Assembly (NCBI GenBank): GCA_016713625.1
Contig: JADJOT010000010.1
Span: 310,001-374,000 of the forward strand
Direction of reading: 5' to 3'
DNA from: Candidatus Accumulibacter affinis
GTDB taxonomy: Bacteria; Pseudomonadota; Gammaproteobacteria; Burkholderiales; Rhodocyclaceae
DNA: 64,000 nt
In this document: positions 39,543 through 48,116 of the stretch, one piece after another
Position numbering within the stretch: position 1 is the first letter of the stretch
Layout: each line of letters begins with the position of its first letter
The notes under the pieces: model-generated
Database searches by the model: none
Told to the model about the DNA's origin: nothing
The model's input: only the letters and a program-made list of their open reading frames with translations
Position numbers and translations under genes: made by a program

Positions 39543-40366
39543 CTTCCGTTCCTGCCACCGTCATTGCCCTGAAATCCCTGGCCTGTATTGCCGACGATCG
39601 CAGCTTGCTCGAGATCGACGAACTGACCGTCGGCGCCGGCGAGCGCATCGCCATCGTCGGTCACAATGGCGCCGGCAAGACGACGCTGCTACGACTCCTG
39701 AGCGGTTGCATGCGCCCGGCCCACGGTTCTGCCGAGGTGCTCGGGCGGGCGCTGCAGGACGCCTTGCCGGCTGCCGAGTTGCGCGCGCTGCGGCAGGAGG
39801 TCGGTCAGGTCCTGCAGGGCGTGCATCTGGTCGCCCGGCTGTCGGCGATCGAAAACGCCTTGATCGGATCACTTGGCCGCGTCACCGGCTGGCGTAGCTG
39901 GATGCGCTGGTATCCGGCGCAGGAAGTCGCCCAGGCCGAAGCCGCCCTGCAGGCGGTGGGTCTGCTGGCGCACGCCTACACCCGAGCGGACAAACTATCC
40001 GGCGGCGAAAAGCAGAAGGTGGCGATCGCCCGCCTCCTGATGCAGCGGCCGCGCCTGATTCTCGCTGACGAGCCGACCGCCGCTCTCGATCCGTCCGGCG
40101 CCACCGAGGTTTGTCGGCTGCTGGTCAAGGCCGCGCGGCGGGCGACGTTGATTACCGTCGTACATAGCCCCGCTTTGCTGCCGCTGCTGGCCGAGCGGGT
40201 GATCGGCCTCAAGCAGGGGCGGATCGCCTTCGATCTGCCGCTGGCCAGCGTCGGCGATCACGAGTTGGGCAATCTGTATCGGTCCGCTGGCGGGGCCGTG
40301 CGCGCATTGGCAAGCCCCGCTGTCCAATCCTTCAGCGATCCGATCGGTCACCTTCCGATCCGCTGA
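39539..40366 (+). CDS. phnC: PhnC-type ABC transporter ATPase
   Basis: The 275-residue ATPase has Walker A GHNGAGKTTLL, signature LSGGEKQKVAIARLLM and Walker B LILADEPTAALDP. The insertion between these (IGSLGRVTGWRSWMRW) is characteristic of PhnC/ThiZ-type importers. It powers uptake by the D-E-C transporter. ATG 39539 is used because of the ATGA overlap with the permease gene. Confidence 0.9.
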   Translation: MTSVPATVIALKSLACIADDRSLLEIDELTVGAGERIAIVGHNGAGKTTLLRLLSGCMRPAHGSAEVLGRALQDALPAAELRALRQEVGQVLQGVHLVARLSAIENALIGSLGRVTGWRSWMRWYPAQEVAQAEAALQAVGLLAHAYTRADKLSGGEKQKVAIARLLMQRPRLILADEPTAALDPSGATEVCRLLVKAARRATLITVVHSPALLPLLAERVIGLKQGRIAFDLPLASVGDHELGNLYRSAGGAVRALASPAVQSFSDPIGHLPIR

Positions 40367-40455
40367 GTTGTAAGCTTTACCTCGCTCTTGACGACTAACG
40401 GTCAAATGCAGGGAGTCAGCGCACCCTCTGCCGGTCTATCCACGCGGAGAATCAC

Positions 40456-42600
40456 ATGCAGATGCGAAAATGGTTGCTGGTCCTGGTTCTGGCTTCGGTG
40501 GTCGGCCTGTATCTGGGGCTGGATCTCGGCCAGTACCTCAATCTGCAAACCCTCAAGGCGCAGCAGCAGGCCATCGAGGCCTTCCGCACGGCCAACCCTG
40601 GCCTCAGCGTGGCCATCTATTTTTCCGTGTATGTGGTGATGGCGGCTCTTTCGCTGCCCGGCGCGGCCTTGCTGACCCTGGCCGGAGGCGCCGTCTTCGG
40701 CCTCCTGTGGGGCTCGCTGATCGTCTCCTTTGCCTCGTCGCTGGGCGCCACGCTGGCCTTCCTGATCGCGCGTTTCCTGCTGCGGGACTGGGTGGTGCAG
40801 CGCTTCGGTCAGCGCCTGCAGGCGATCGACGAGGGCGTGCGGCGGGAAGGGGCTTTCTATCTGTTCACCCTGCGCCTGGTGCCGGTCTTTCCGTTCTTTC
40901 TTGTCAATCTGCTGTCCGGGCTGACCGGCATGAAGCCCCACACCTTCTACTGGGTCAGCCAGATCGGCATGTTGGCGGGGACGCTGGTGTATGTGAATGC
41001 AGGCACGCAGCTAGCGAAAATCGACTCGCTGTCCGGCATTCTTTCGCCAGGCCTGCTGGGCTCGTTTGCCCTGCTCGGGGTTTTTCCGCTGCTCGCGCGC
41101 AAGATCGTCGACATGGGTCGGGCGAACAAGGTCTTCTCTGCCTGGAAAAAGCCGCGGCGCTTCGACCGCAACCTGGTCGTCATTGGCGGCGGTAGCGCTG
41201 GCCTGGTCACCTCGTATATCGCCGCTGCCGTCAAGGCCAAGGTGACGCTGGTGGAAAAGCACCAGATGGGCGGTGACTGTCTGAACACCGGTTGCGTACC
41301 CTCGAAGGCTTTGATTCGCTCGGCCAAGCTGCTCTCGCACATCGCGCGCGCCAAGGAATTCGGCATCGCCTCGGCGCGTGCCGACTTCGCTTTCGCGGCG
41401 GTCATGGAACGGGTGCAAGGCGTGATCCGGACGGTCGCGCCGCACGACTCGGCCGAGCGTTATCGCGAACTCGGCGTCGATGTCGTCGAGGGCAGCGCGA
41501 AGATCGTTTCGCCATGGGAAGTCGAGATCACTCGCCATGATGGCTCCACGCAGCGCTTGCGCACGCGCAGTATCGTCATTGCCACCGGCGCCCGTCCGTT
41601 TACGCCGCCCATTCCGGGTATCGAAGAGGTCGGCTATCTGACTTCCGATACCCTCTGGAACCTGCGCGAGTTGCCGCGCCGTCTGGTCGTCCTCGGCGGC
41701 GGTCCGATTGGCTCGGAAATGACCCAGGTCTTTGCCCGCTTCGGCTCGCAGGTGACGCAGGTGGAGATGGGTCCGCGCCTGATGGTCCGGGAAGATCCGG
41801 AAGTGTCTGAACTGGTCGCTCGCCGTTTTGCCAGCGAAGGGGTCGCGGTCCTGCTCAATCACCGGGCCAAGCAGTTTCTGGTCGAAAATGGCGAGAAGAT
41901 CCTGCTTGCCGAACACGCGGGCGCTGAGCTGCGCATTCCCTTCGACGCCGTGCTGGTCGCTGTCGGTCGTGCTGCCAACCTCAAGGGCTACGGGCTTGAG
42001 GAACTGGGCATCCCCACCGGACGGACGGTCGAAACCAACGAGTTTCTGCAGACCCGCTATCCGAACATCTACGCTGCTGGCGACGTCGCCGGTCCCTTCC
42101 AGTTCACTCATACGGCAGCGCACCAGGCCTGGTATGCGGCGGTTAATGCGCTCTTCGCACCGTTCAAGAGGTTCAAGGCCGATTACTCGGTGATCCCCTG
42201 GTCGACCTTCATCGAACCGGAAGTGGCCCGGGTCGGTCTGAATGAGCTGGACGCCAAGGAAAAGAACATCCCCTACGAAGTCTCGGTCTATCACCTCGAC
42301 GACCTCGACCGGGCGATCGCCGATGGCGAGGCGCATGGTTTCATCAAGGTGCTGACCGTCCCCGGCAAGGATCGAATCCTCGGCGTCACTATCGTTGGCG
42401 AACATGCCGGTGACCTGATCGCCGAGTATGTCCTGGCGATGAAGCAGGGGATCGGGTTGAACAAGATTCTCGGCACCATCCACATCTATCCGACCCTCGC
42501 CGAGGCCAACAAATACGTCGCCGGTGTCTGGAAAAGAGCACACGCACCGCAGCAGCTGCTGGCCTGGGTAGAACGTTTTCATACCTGGCGCCGGGGGTAG
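40456..42600 (+). CDS. Fusion of TVP38/TMEM64 membrane domain and pyridine nucleotide-disulfide reductase
   Basis: This is a 714-residue protein. Residues 1-220 form a DedA-like TVP38 domain with five or six helices (LSLPGAALLTLAGGAVFGLL and FPFFLVNLLSGLTGMKPHTF). Residues 235-714 form a mercuric/dihydrolipoamide-reductase-like flavoprotein: FAD site VVIGGGSAGLVTSYIAAAVK, redox-active disulfide GGDCLNTGCVPSKAL, NAD site VVLGGGPIGSEM and C-terminal dimer domain with HIYPTLAEANKYVAG. It probably passes electrons at the membrane. The physiological substrate is unknown, and it lacks the metal-binding N-terminus of MerA. Confidence 0.9.
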   Translation: MQMRKWLLVLVLASVVGLYLGLDLGQYLNLQTLKAQQQAIEAFRTANPGLSVAIYFSVYVVMAALSLPGAALLTLAGGAVFGLLWGSLIVSFASSLGATLAFLIARFLLRDWVVQRFGQRLQAIDEGVRREGAFYLFTLRLVPVFPFFLVNLLSGLTGMKPHTFYWVSQIGMLAGTLVYVNAGTQLAKIDSLSGILSPGLLGSFALLGVFPLLARKIVDMGRANKVFSAWKKPRRFDRNLVVIGGGSAGLVTSYIAAAVKAKVTLVEKHQMGGDCLNTGCVPSKALIRSAKLLSHIARAKEFGIASARADFAFAAVMERVQGVIRTVAPHDSAERYRELGVDVVEGSAKIVSPWEVEITRHDGSTQRLRTRSIVIATGARPFTPPIPGIEEVGYLTSDTLWNLRELPRRLVVLGGGPIGSEMTQVFARFGSQVTQVEMGPRLMVREDPEVSELVARRFASEGVAVLLNHRAKQFLVENGEKILLAEHAGAELRIPFDAVLVAVGRAANLKGYGLEELGIPTGRTVETNEFLQTRYPNIYAAGDVAGPFQFTHTAAHQAWYAAVNALFAPFKRFKADYSVIPWSTFIEPEVARVGLNELDAKEKNIPYEVSVYHLDDLDRAIADGEAHGFIKVLTVPGKDRILGVTIVGEHAGDLIAEYVLAMKQGIGLNKILGTIHIYPTLAEANKYVAGVWKRAHAPQQLLAWVERFHTWRRG

Positions 42601-43039
42601 TGGACAAGCCAAAATTCGCCAACCCTGGGGCTTGTCCTCCTGCTCGGGCGGCAGCAAAGCCTGGACGACAGCGGCGCCTGCGCGACGCAAGCGATTTGCG
42701 GGTGGATTTTTCGCCACGCGAGATCACCGGCGGAGCAAAGGGTATACTCTGCCGGCCAGCGTCGGACTGGATGCGAAGTCCGCCGCGGCAGGGCAGGTCG
42801 ATGATCATCCCTTTTCGAGGATCTAACGGTCATGGCGATTCCAGACACCCCCGATGATGAAAGCCATGACCGTTCCCTCCCTTGCAGGGCGCATTCCGGC
42901 TTGCACGCCGGAATCGTTCGTTGGGCACGGAGCATGCTCCGTGAATTCCCCATCTCACCCCCGACCCCTCTCCCACAAGCGGGCGAGGGGAGCTTCGTGA
43001 GTCGCTGACGCGACTTGCACATTAAGGAGGTAACACAGC
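42601..43039. other. Hairpin-rich spacer between housekeeping genes and the BREX island
   Basis: These 439 bases hold no convincing gene but several strong inverted repeats. They are ACGGTCATGGC/GCCATGACCGT (42827-42837 and 42863-42873), ATTCCGGC/GCCGGAAT (42893-42900 and 42907-42914), the 18-bp palindrome CACGGAGCATGCTCCGTG (42926-42943) and CCCCTCTCCC/GGGCGAGGGG (from 42965). The last forms one unit with AGTCGC/GCGACT near 43010 and is similar to 29283-29335 inverted. It looks like an array of dispersed REP-type elements and may insulate or mark the island boundary. Confidence 0.6.
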
Positions 43040-43561
43040 ATGGCCATTGCACTATACGACGTCAGCGTCGCATCGTTTCTGCAGGTGCTCGGAGGCGTAT
43101 CGGGTTTTCTCGACAAGGGTGCGAGCCATTGTCAGGAGCAAGGCATCGATCTCAAGAAAATCGTCGAGATGCGCCTGTACCCGGACATGCTGCCATTCCG
43201 CTTTCAGATCATCTCGGTCGCGCACCACTCCATAGGTGCGTTGGACGGCGTGCAATCCGGGGTGTTCATGCCGCCGGCCGGCGTCGCGGACCAGGACTAC
43301 GCGGCGTTGCAAAAGATTGTCGCTGACGCGCACGCGGCGCTGCAAACGCTGACGCGTGAAGCGGTCGAAGCGATGCAGGGCAAGGACGTCGTGTTCAAGC
43401 TGGGCGAACGCAGCATACCGTTCACTGCCGAAGATTTTCTGATGTCGTTCTCGCTGCCGAACCTGTATTTTCACGCCACTACCGCGTACGACATGTTGCG
43501 CATGCACGGCGTGCCGCTCAGCAAGCGCGACTTCCTGGGCCAGCTGCGGATCAAGAGTTGA
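43040..43561 (+). CDS. DUF1993 protein (DinB-like fold)
   Basis: This 173-residue protein begins MAIALYDVSVASFLQVLGGV and carries family motifs including YPDMLPFRFQIISVAHHSIG and FSLPNLYFHATTAYDMLRMH. DUF1993 proteins are helical and related to DinB/YfiT metal-dependent proteins, and their reaction is unknown. The His pair in the middle and the last His could be metal ligands. AAGGAGGT before the ATG is a near-perfect ribosome-binding site. It reads toward pglW with a 125-bp gap, so a link to BREX is not implied. Confidence 0.85.
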   Translation: MAIALYDVSVASFLQVLGGVSGFLDKGASHCQEQGIDLKKIVEMRLYPDMLPFRFQIISVAHHSIGALDGVQSGVFMPPAGVADQDYAALQKIVADAHAALQTLTREAVEAMQGKDVVFKLGERSIPFTAEDFLMSFSLPNLYFHATTAYDMLRMHGVPLSKRDFLGQLRIKS

Positions 43562-43686
43562 TGCCGAGAGACAGCCGAGACGGCTACGCGGGTTGAGCTG
43601 CCCGCCATCGAAAGCCTCGGCATGCGTTTCCGTTGCCAGGTCGGTGAACTGTTTGAAGTAGTTGCGACAGAGGCCGAGGTTCAATC

Positions 43687-46600
43687 ATGAGCATGGGCGG
43701 CAACCGCTGGCACGTCATCGCCGAGTCGAGCTTTCCCTGGGAACGTGAAGCGCTTGAATGGCTGCGTGCGCAGTTGCCGGACCGCGATCCCTGGAACGTC
43801 TGGACCAATTTCGAATTCATTGACGACCAAGGCAGGATCAGCGAGGTCGATGCGCTGGTCCTCTCATCGGCGGGGCTATTCCTCGTCGAAATCAAAAGCA
43901 GGCCGGGGTCGCTGGATGGCGATGCGCACACCTGGACGTGGACTACGGACGGTCGTGCCACCACCTGCGACAATCCCTTGTTGCTGACCAACCGCAAAGC
44001 AAAACGACTGGCGAGTCTGTTGCGTCGCCAACCGGCCATTGTCAAAGCCAGGATTCGCCTGCCGTTTGTTGAGCCGGTCATTTTTCTTTCTTCAACCACG
44101 CTGAGAAACCGCCTGCAAGGCACCGCCAAAACGGCCAGCTTCCAGCGGGGCCAACCCGGCGCCCTGAACGACGCGGGTATCGTAGGCGCGCTCAGCCATG
44201 GCCTCAGCACCCCCACGGCCCGCGCGGTGGATGGCCAGCAGGCGCGCGCCATCGCACGCGGTCTGGCCGAGGCCGGCATACGGCCCTCGAACAAGCACCG
44301 GCAGGTGGGTGACTACAAGCTCATCAAACTGATCGCAGAAGGCGAAGGATTTCAGGACTGGCAAAGCCAGCACGTCAGTATCGAAAGCGTCCAGCGCCGC
44401 GTCCGCATCTATACCGTCGCCAATGCCTCCAGCCCCGAAGCGCGCGCCACCCGTGTACGTCAGGCGCGCCGCGAGTTTGAAGTGCTTGAGGGAATCAGCC
44501 ACCCAGGCATCCTCAAGGTCAATGATTATAAAGAAACCGAAATGGGTCCGGCGCTCGTGTTCGACCACGACCCCAAAGCCCAGCGGCTCGATCATTTGTT
44601 GCGTGATCGGGGTACCCAGCTCACCGTCACCCAGCGCCTGCAGTTGGTGCGAGACATCGCCGAGACGCTGAAGTACGCCCACTCCAGGCGCCTGTACCAC
44701 CGCGCTTTGGGGCCACAGAGCATCATGATTCACGCGGCAGAAGCCGGGGGCATGCTGGCGCCCCGGCTGATGAACTGGCAAACCGCTGCTCGTGAAGGCG
44801 CCGACCCCAACACCATGCACCGCACCACGGGTACGCGTCACGTCGAGGATTACGTCGAAGATCCCGGTCTGGTCTATCTGGCGCCCGAAACCACACGCGC
44901 CGACACCACCCACGGCCCAAGCCTGGATGTATTCTCCCTCGGTGCGATTGCCTACCAGGTGTTCTCCGGCCAGGCACCTGCCGGGTCCGTTCTCGATCTT
45001 TCCGAGAAGCTGCGCCAAGGGCAGGGATTGCGTCTGTCCGACGTCATGGACGGTTGCGGCATGCGCCTGCAGGAATTGATCCAGTACGCCACCAGCCCTG
45101 ACGTCATGGCGCGTTACGACACGGTTCAGGATTTTCTGGATGACCTGGTAAAGGTCGAAGACGAACTCACCGCACCCGACCCGGAAACCACCGTCGACCC
45201 CAGCATCGCCGGTCACGGTGACCGACTCGAAGGCGGCTTCACCGTACTCGCGCGCATCGGGCGTGGCTCGTCAAGCGATGTACTGCTGGTACGTGAAGAC
45301 GGCTCGCAAGAGGAACTGATCCTCAAGGTAGCCTGTGATCTGGCACATAACGAGCGACTGGTCGCCGAGGGCGAAGTGCTCGCCGGTTTGCGCCACCCGA
45401 ACATTGTCGAACATCGGCGCACCCTCAAGGTCGGTGGACGCACCGCCTTGTTGATGCGCAGTGCCGGCCTGAAAAGTCTGGCAAAAAAAATCAATGAAGA
45501 CGGCCGCCTGTCGCTCGACTTGCTCCAGCGCTTTGGCGAAGAACTGATCGAAGTCGTAAACTACCTGGAAGATCACGGTGTCGCTCACCGCGATCTCAAG
45601 CCGGAAAATATCGGCATTGCCGAAGCCAGCTCGGGCAAGTTGCAACTGATGGTCTTCGATTTTTCCCTGTGCCGCACGCCAGCCGAGAACATCACCGCTG
45701 GAACGTATCCCTACCTCGACCCATTCCTCAGCCTGCGCCGACCACCGCGCTGGGATCTCTACGCCGAGCGCTTCGCCCTGGCCGTCACCCTGTACGAGAT
45801 GGCCGTTGGCAAGCCTCCCCTTTGGGGCGATGGTCAAACCTCGCCGGCGATGCTCGACGTCGAAGCGAGCATCGCCAGCGACGTCTTCGACCCGGTCACC
45901 CGCGAGGGTTTCACAGCCTTTTTCTCCAAAGCCCTGCGCCGTGATTTCAAAGGGCGTTTTGACAACGCAGAAGACATGCTGCGCGCCTGGCGCGCCATTT
46001 TCGCCACTCGGCAAACCGTGCATCCACCGCAGGCCGAAGGATTCGAGGCCACGGCACTCACCGCTACGCCGACCACCACCATGGCCGAACTGGGTTACAC
46101 CCTGGAGGCACAGGATGTTCTCGAACGTATGGGTGTCCACAACGCGCGCGAACTGCTTGCTGTCGATCGCATTCGTTTTCGATACCTGCGCGGCGTGGGG
46201 GACAAAATCAGAAAAGAGATCCGGCTCACCGCCAAGGAACTGGCGCGCCTGCGGCCCGACCTGATCCACGGGCGAAGCACGCTGCACGACTCCGATGACG
46301 AGGATTCCTCCGCTGGTGCCGTGAGCGTCAACGAACTGGCCGCCCAACTGCTGCCGCGCAGACCGGCCGGCGACGACCGCCCCGAAGAAGCTGCGTTGTC
46401 GCACTACCTCGGGCTTGATTCCGGCCTTGACGCCAGCGTGGAAGACTCGCTCAAGCCCGCCGGCCAGTGGCCGACCCTGGGCGAATCGGCGGCTGCGGCC
46501 GGCGTCGAGCGCAGCACGCTGACCACCGCCATCATCAAGGCTCGCGAGCGTTGGCTCAAGAACCCGGCATTTACCGAAGTCCGGCTGCAACTCGACAAGC

Positions 46601-47994
46601 TGGTCAGTACCCAGGGGCAGGTCATGACCGCCAACGAAGCGGCGTTGGCCTTGCTCGCCCTGCGCGGTTGCGCCGTGCAAGACGACGTCGAACGTCTGCA
46701 GCTCGCCAATGCTGTGTTGCGCGCGGCACTGGAGGCGGAATCCCACCTCGACCAGCCCCGCTTTGAATGTTTTGACCATCAACCTTCACCCCTGATCGCC
46801 ACCAACCCGGCCTGGGCCGACTACGCCCGCCAATTAGGTAACATCGCCGACGCCTGCGCCCTGGCCGAACCGCTGCTTCCCCCCGCGCGTGCGCTGGAAG
46901 CCCTGGAGGCCGTCAAACCGGTCGGAACCAACCTTGGCGCCGGTCAGTCCCAGGAAGCGACCGTGCCAGCGATGACCGGCACCCGGCTACTCCGCCTGGC
47001 CACCTCGGCATCGCGCAAAGCCGCATTGTCCAGCCGACAAGAAATCTACAGCCACGGCATGCCCGCCCTGCAAGCGCTGCGCCAATCGCTCGGCGCGCTG
47101 GTCGGCGCGCCGATGCTGCGCACCAGCGAACTTCAAGACCGCGTGCGCGGTCGCTACCCCGAGGCCACGCCGCTGCCCGGTCGGCCAGAGCTCGATCGCC
47201 TGCTCGAAGAGGTCGGCGCGCCACTGCAGTGGAACCCTGCCGCAGCCGAAGGCGCGGGCGCCTACCTGTGCGCCTCGCTCGGCAGCAACCCCACGGCAGG
47301 AACGACGACCCTCTATTCGCGGCAAGCCACCTACCTCGGGTATTCCGCCAATGGCGCTCCAGCGCTCACCGCCAGTGATGCGATCATCGCCGAGGCACAA
47401 GGCATCGAAGACCGGCTGCAGCGCGCCATCAGGTCGGGGGGGCTGCTGGTTTTAACCGTCGAACCGCGTCAGGCGCGCCATGCCGAAGCTGAATTGCTGC
47501 GCCGCTTTGGCCCGGAGCGCGAAGTTTCCCCTAAAAATCCAGCGCTTCAGCGGCTCAGTTTCGACTTCCTCCTGCTCCAGGCCCTGCGCGTTGAAGCCAC
47601 CGCCGCACGTGTCGACTGGAACCTCGTACTGCGTGCCGACGCGGCCGAGCCGGGCAGTCGCGATTGGGCCAACCTGCAACGCCTGGTGCAACGCACCGTC
47701 GCCACGCTTAAACCTCAACTGTTAAACAGCGAGGTCCCGCTCTTGCTGGCCAACGTCGGGCTGCTTGCGCGTTACGAGCTCATGTCGCTGGTCACCGAAA
47801 TGGAAGCCGCTGCCGGTCGCCCCGGCCACACGCCGTCCTTGTGGCTGCTGCTGCCCTCGCACCAGCAGGGTCTGCCCATGATCGATGGCGTACCGGTCCC
47901 TTTGATCAACGGCACCCAGGCTTTTGGACTGCCGCAAGCCTGGGTTGCAAACAAACACCGAGCAGCGGCACTGGCCGGAGAACCGCATGGATAG
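43687..47994 (+). CDS. pglW: BREX-2 serine/threonine kinase PglW
   Basis: This is a 1,435-residue protein. A NERD nuclease-like domain lies at about residues 15-170 (EVDALVLSSAGLFLVEIKSR, with the acidic-Lys core). A first kinase-like domain at about 205-490 lacks the catalytic Asp (YHRALGPQSI) and the DFG Asp (LMNWQTA). A second kinase domain at about 508-770 has a Gly-rich loop, the Lys in LILKVA, HRDLKPEN near residue 633 and VFDFS. A helix-hairpin-helix-like patch (YLRGVGDKIRKEIRLTAKEL) and a long C-terminal region follow. PglW is the kinase of type 2 BREX/Pgl systems and is thought to control the others by phosphorylation. It is the first gene of the locus and lies upstream of pglX in the same direction. 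Confidence 0.93.
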   Translation: MSMGGNRWHVIAESSFPWEREALEWLRAQLPDRDPWNVWTNFEFIDDQGRISEVDALVLSSAGLFLVEIKSRPGSLDGDAHTWTWTTDGRATTCDNPLLLTNRKAKRLASLLRRQPAIVKARIRLPFVEPVIFLSSTTLRNRLQGTAKTASFQRGQPGALNDAGIVGALSHGLSTPTARAVDGQQARAIARGLAEAGIRPSNKHRQVGDYKLIKLIAEGEGFQDWQSQHVSIESVQRRVRIYTVANASSPEARATRVRQARREFEVLEGISHPGILKVNDYKETEMGPALVFDHDPKAQRLDHLLRDRGTQLTVTQRLQLVRDIAETLKYAHSRRLYHRALGPQSIMIHAAEAGGMLAPRLMNWQTAAREGADPNTMHRTTGTRHVEDYVEDPGLVYLAPETTRADTTHGPSLDVFSLGAIAYQVFSGQAPAGSVLDLSEKLRQGQGLRLSDVMDGCGMRLQELIQYATSPDVMARYDTVQDFLDDLVKVEDELTAPDPETTVDPSIAGHGDRLEGGFTVLARIGRGSSSDVLLVREDGSQEELILKVACDLAHNERLVAEGEVLAGLRHPNIVEHRRTLKVGGRTALLMRSAGLKSLAKKINEDGRLSLDLLQRFGEELIEVVNYLEDHGVAHRDLKPENIGIAEASSGKLQLMVFDFSLCRTPAENITAGTYPYLDPFLSLRRPPRWDLYAERFALAVTLYEMAVGKPPLWGDGQTSPAMLDVEASIASDVFDPVTREGFTAFFSKALRRDFKGRFDNAEDMLRAWRAIFATRQTVHPPQAEGFEATALTATPTTTMAELGYTLEAQDVLERMGVHNARELLAVDRIRFRYLRGVGDKIRKEIRLTAKELARLRPDLIHGRSTLHDSDDEDSSAGAVSVNELAAQLLPRRPAGDDRPEEAALSHYLGLDSGLDASVEDSLKPAGQWPTLGESAAAAGVERSTLTTAIIKARERWLKNPAFTEVRLQLDKLVSTQGQVMTANEAALALLALRGCAVQDDVERLQLANAVLRAALEAESHLDQPRFECFDHQPSPLIATNPAWADYARQLGNIADACALAEPLLPPARALEALEAVKPVGTNLGAGQSQEATVPAMTGTRLLRLATSASRKAALSSRQEIYSHGMPALQALRQSLGALVGAPMLRTSELQDRVRGRYPEATPLPGRPELDRLLEEVGAPLQWNPAAAEGAGAYLCASLGSNPTAGTTTLYSRQATYLGYSANGAPALTASDAIIAEAQGIEDRLQRAIRSGGLLVLTVEPRQARHAEAELLRRFGPEREVSPKNPALQRLSFDFLLLQALRVEATAARVDWNLVLRADAAEPGSRDWANLQRLVQRTVATLKPQLLNSEVPLLLANVGLLARYELMSLVTEMEAAAGRPGHTPSLWLLLPSHQQGLPMIDGVPVPLINGTQAFGLPQAWVANKHRAAALAGEPHG

Positions 47995-48019
47995 GCGATC
48001 TACAGCTTGTTTCTGGCTT

Positions 48020-48047
48020 TTGGCATAAATATATAGAAAACTATAAT
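48020..48047 (+). promoter_or_regulatory. Strong promoter and operator-like dyad before pglX
   Basis: TTGGCA (48020-48025), 16 bp, then a perfect TATAAT (48042-48047) lie about 70 bp before the pglX ATG. A dyad TATAG-AAAA-CTATA overlaps the -10, and a further CTATA follows at 48051-48055, which looks like a repressor site. The surrounding AT-rich gap stands out from the GC-rich genes on each side. Confidence 0.65.
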
Positions 48048-48116
48048 TCGCTATAAGCGCTGCACTGCACAAAAAATCCATTGCGACTGACCTCTCCAGC
48101 AAAGAAAACTCACCCC

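Noticed and set aside
41011..42717. A 568-codon frame opposite the TVP38-reductase gene
   Set aside because: It is an antisense shadow; the forward gene has all expected motifs along the whole length.
42601..43039. CRISPR-like or riboswitch structure in the hairpin-rich spacer
   Set aside because: The hairpins differ in sequence and have no regular repeat-spacer pattern, and no known aptamer core was recognised.
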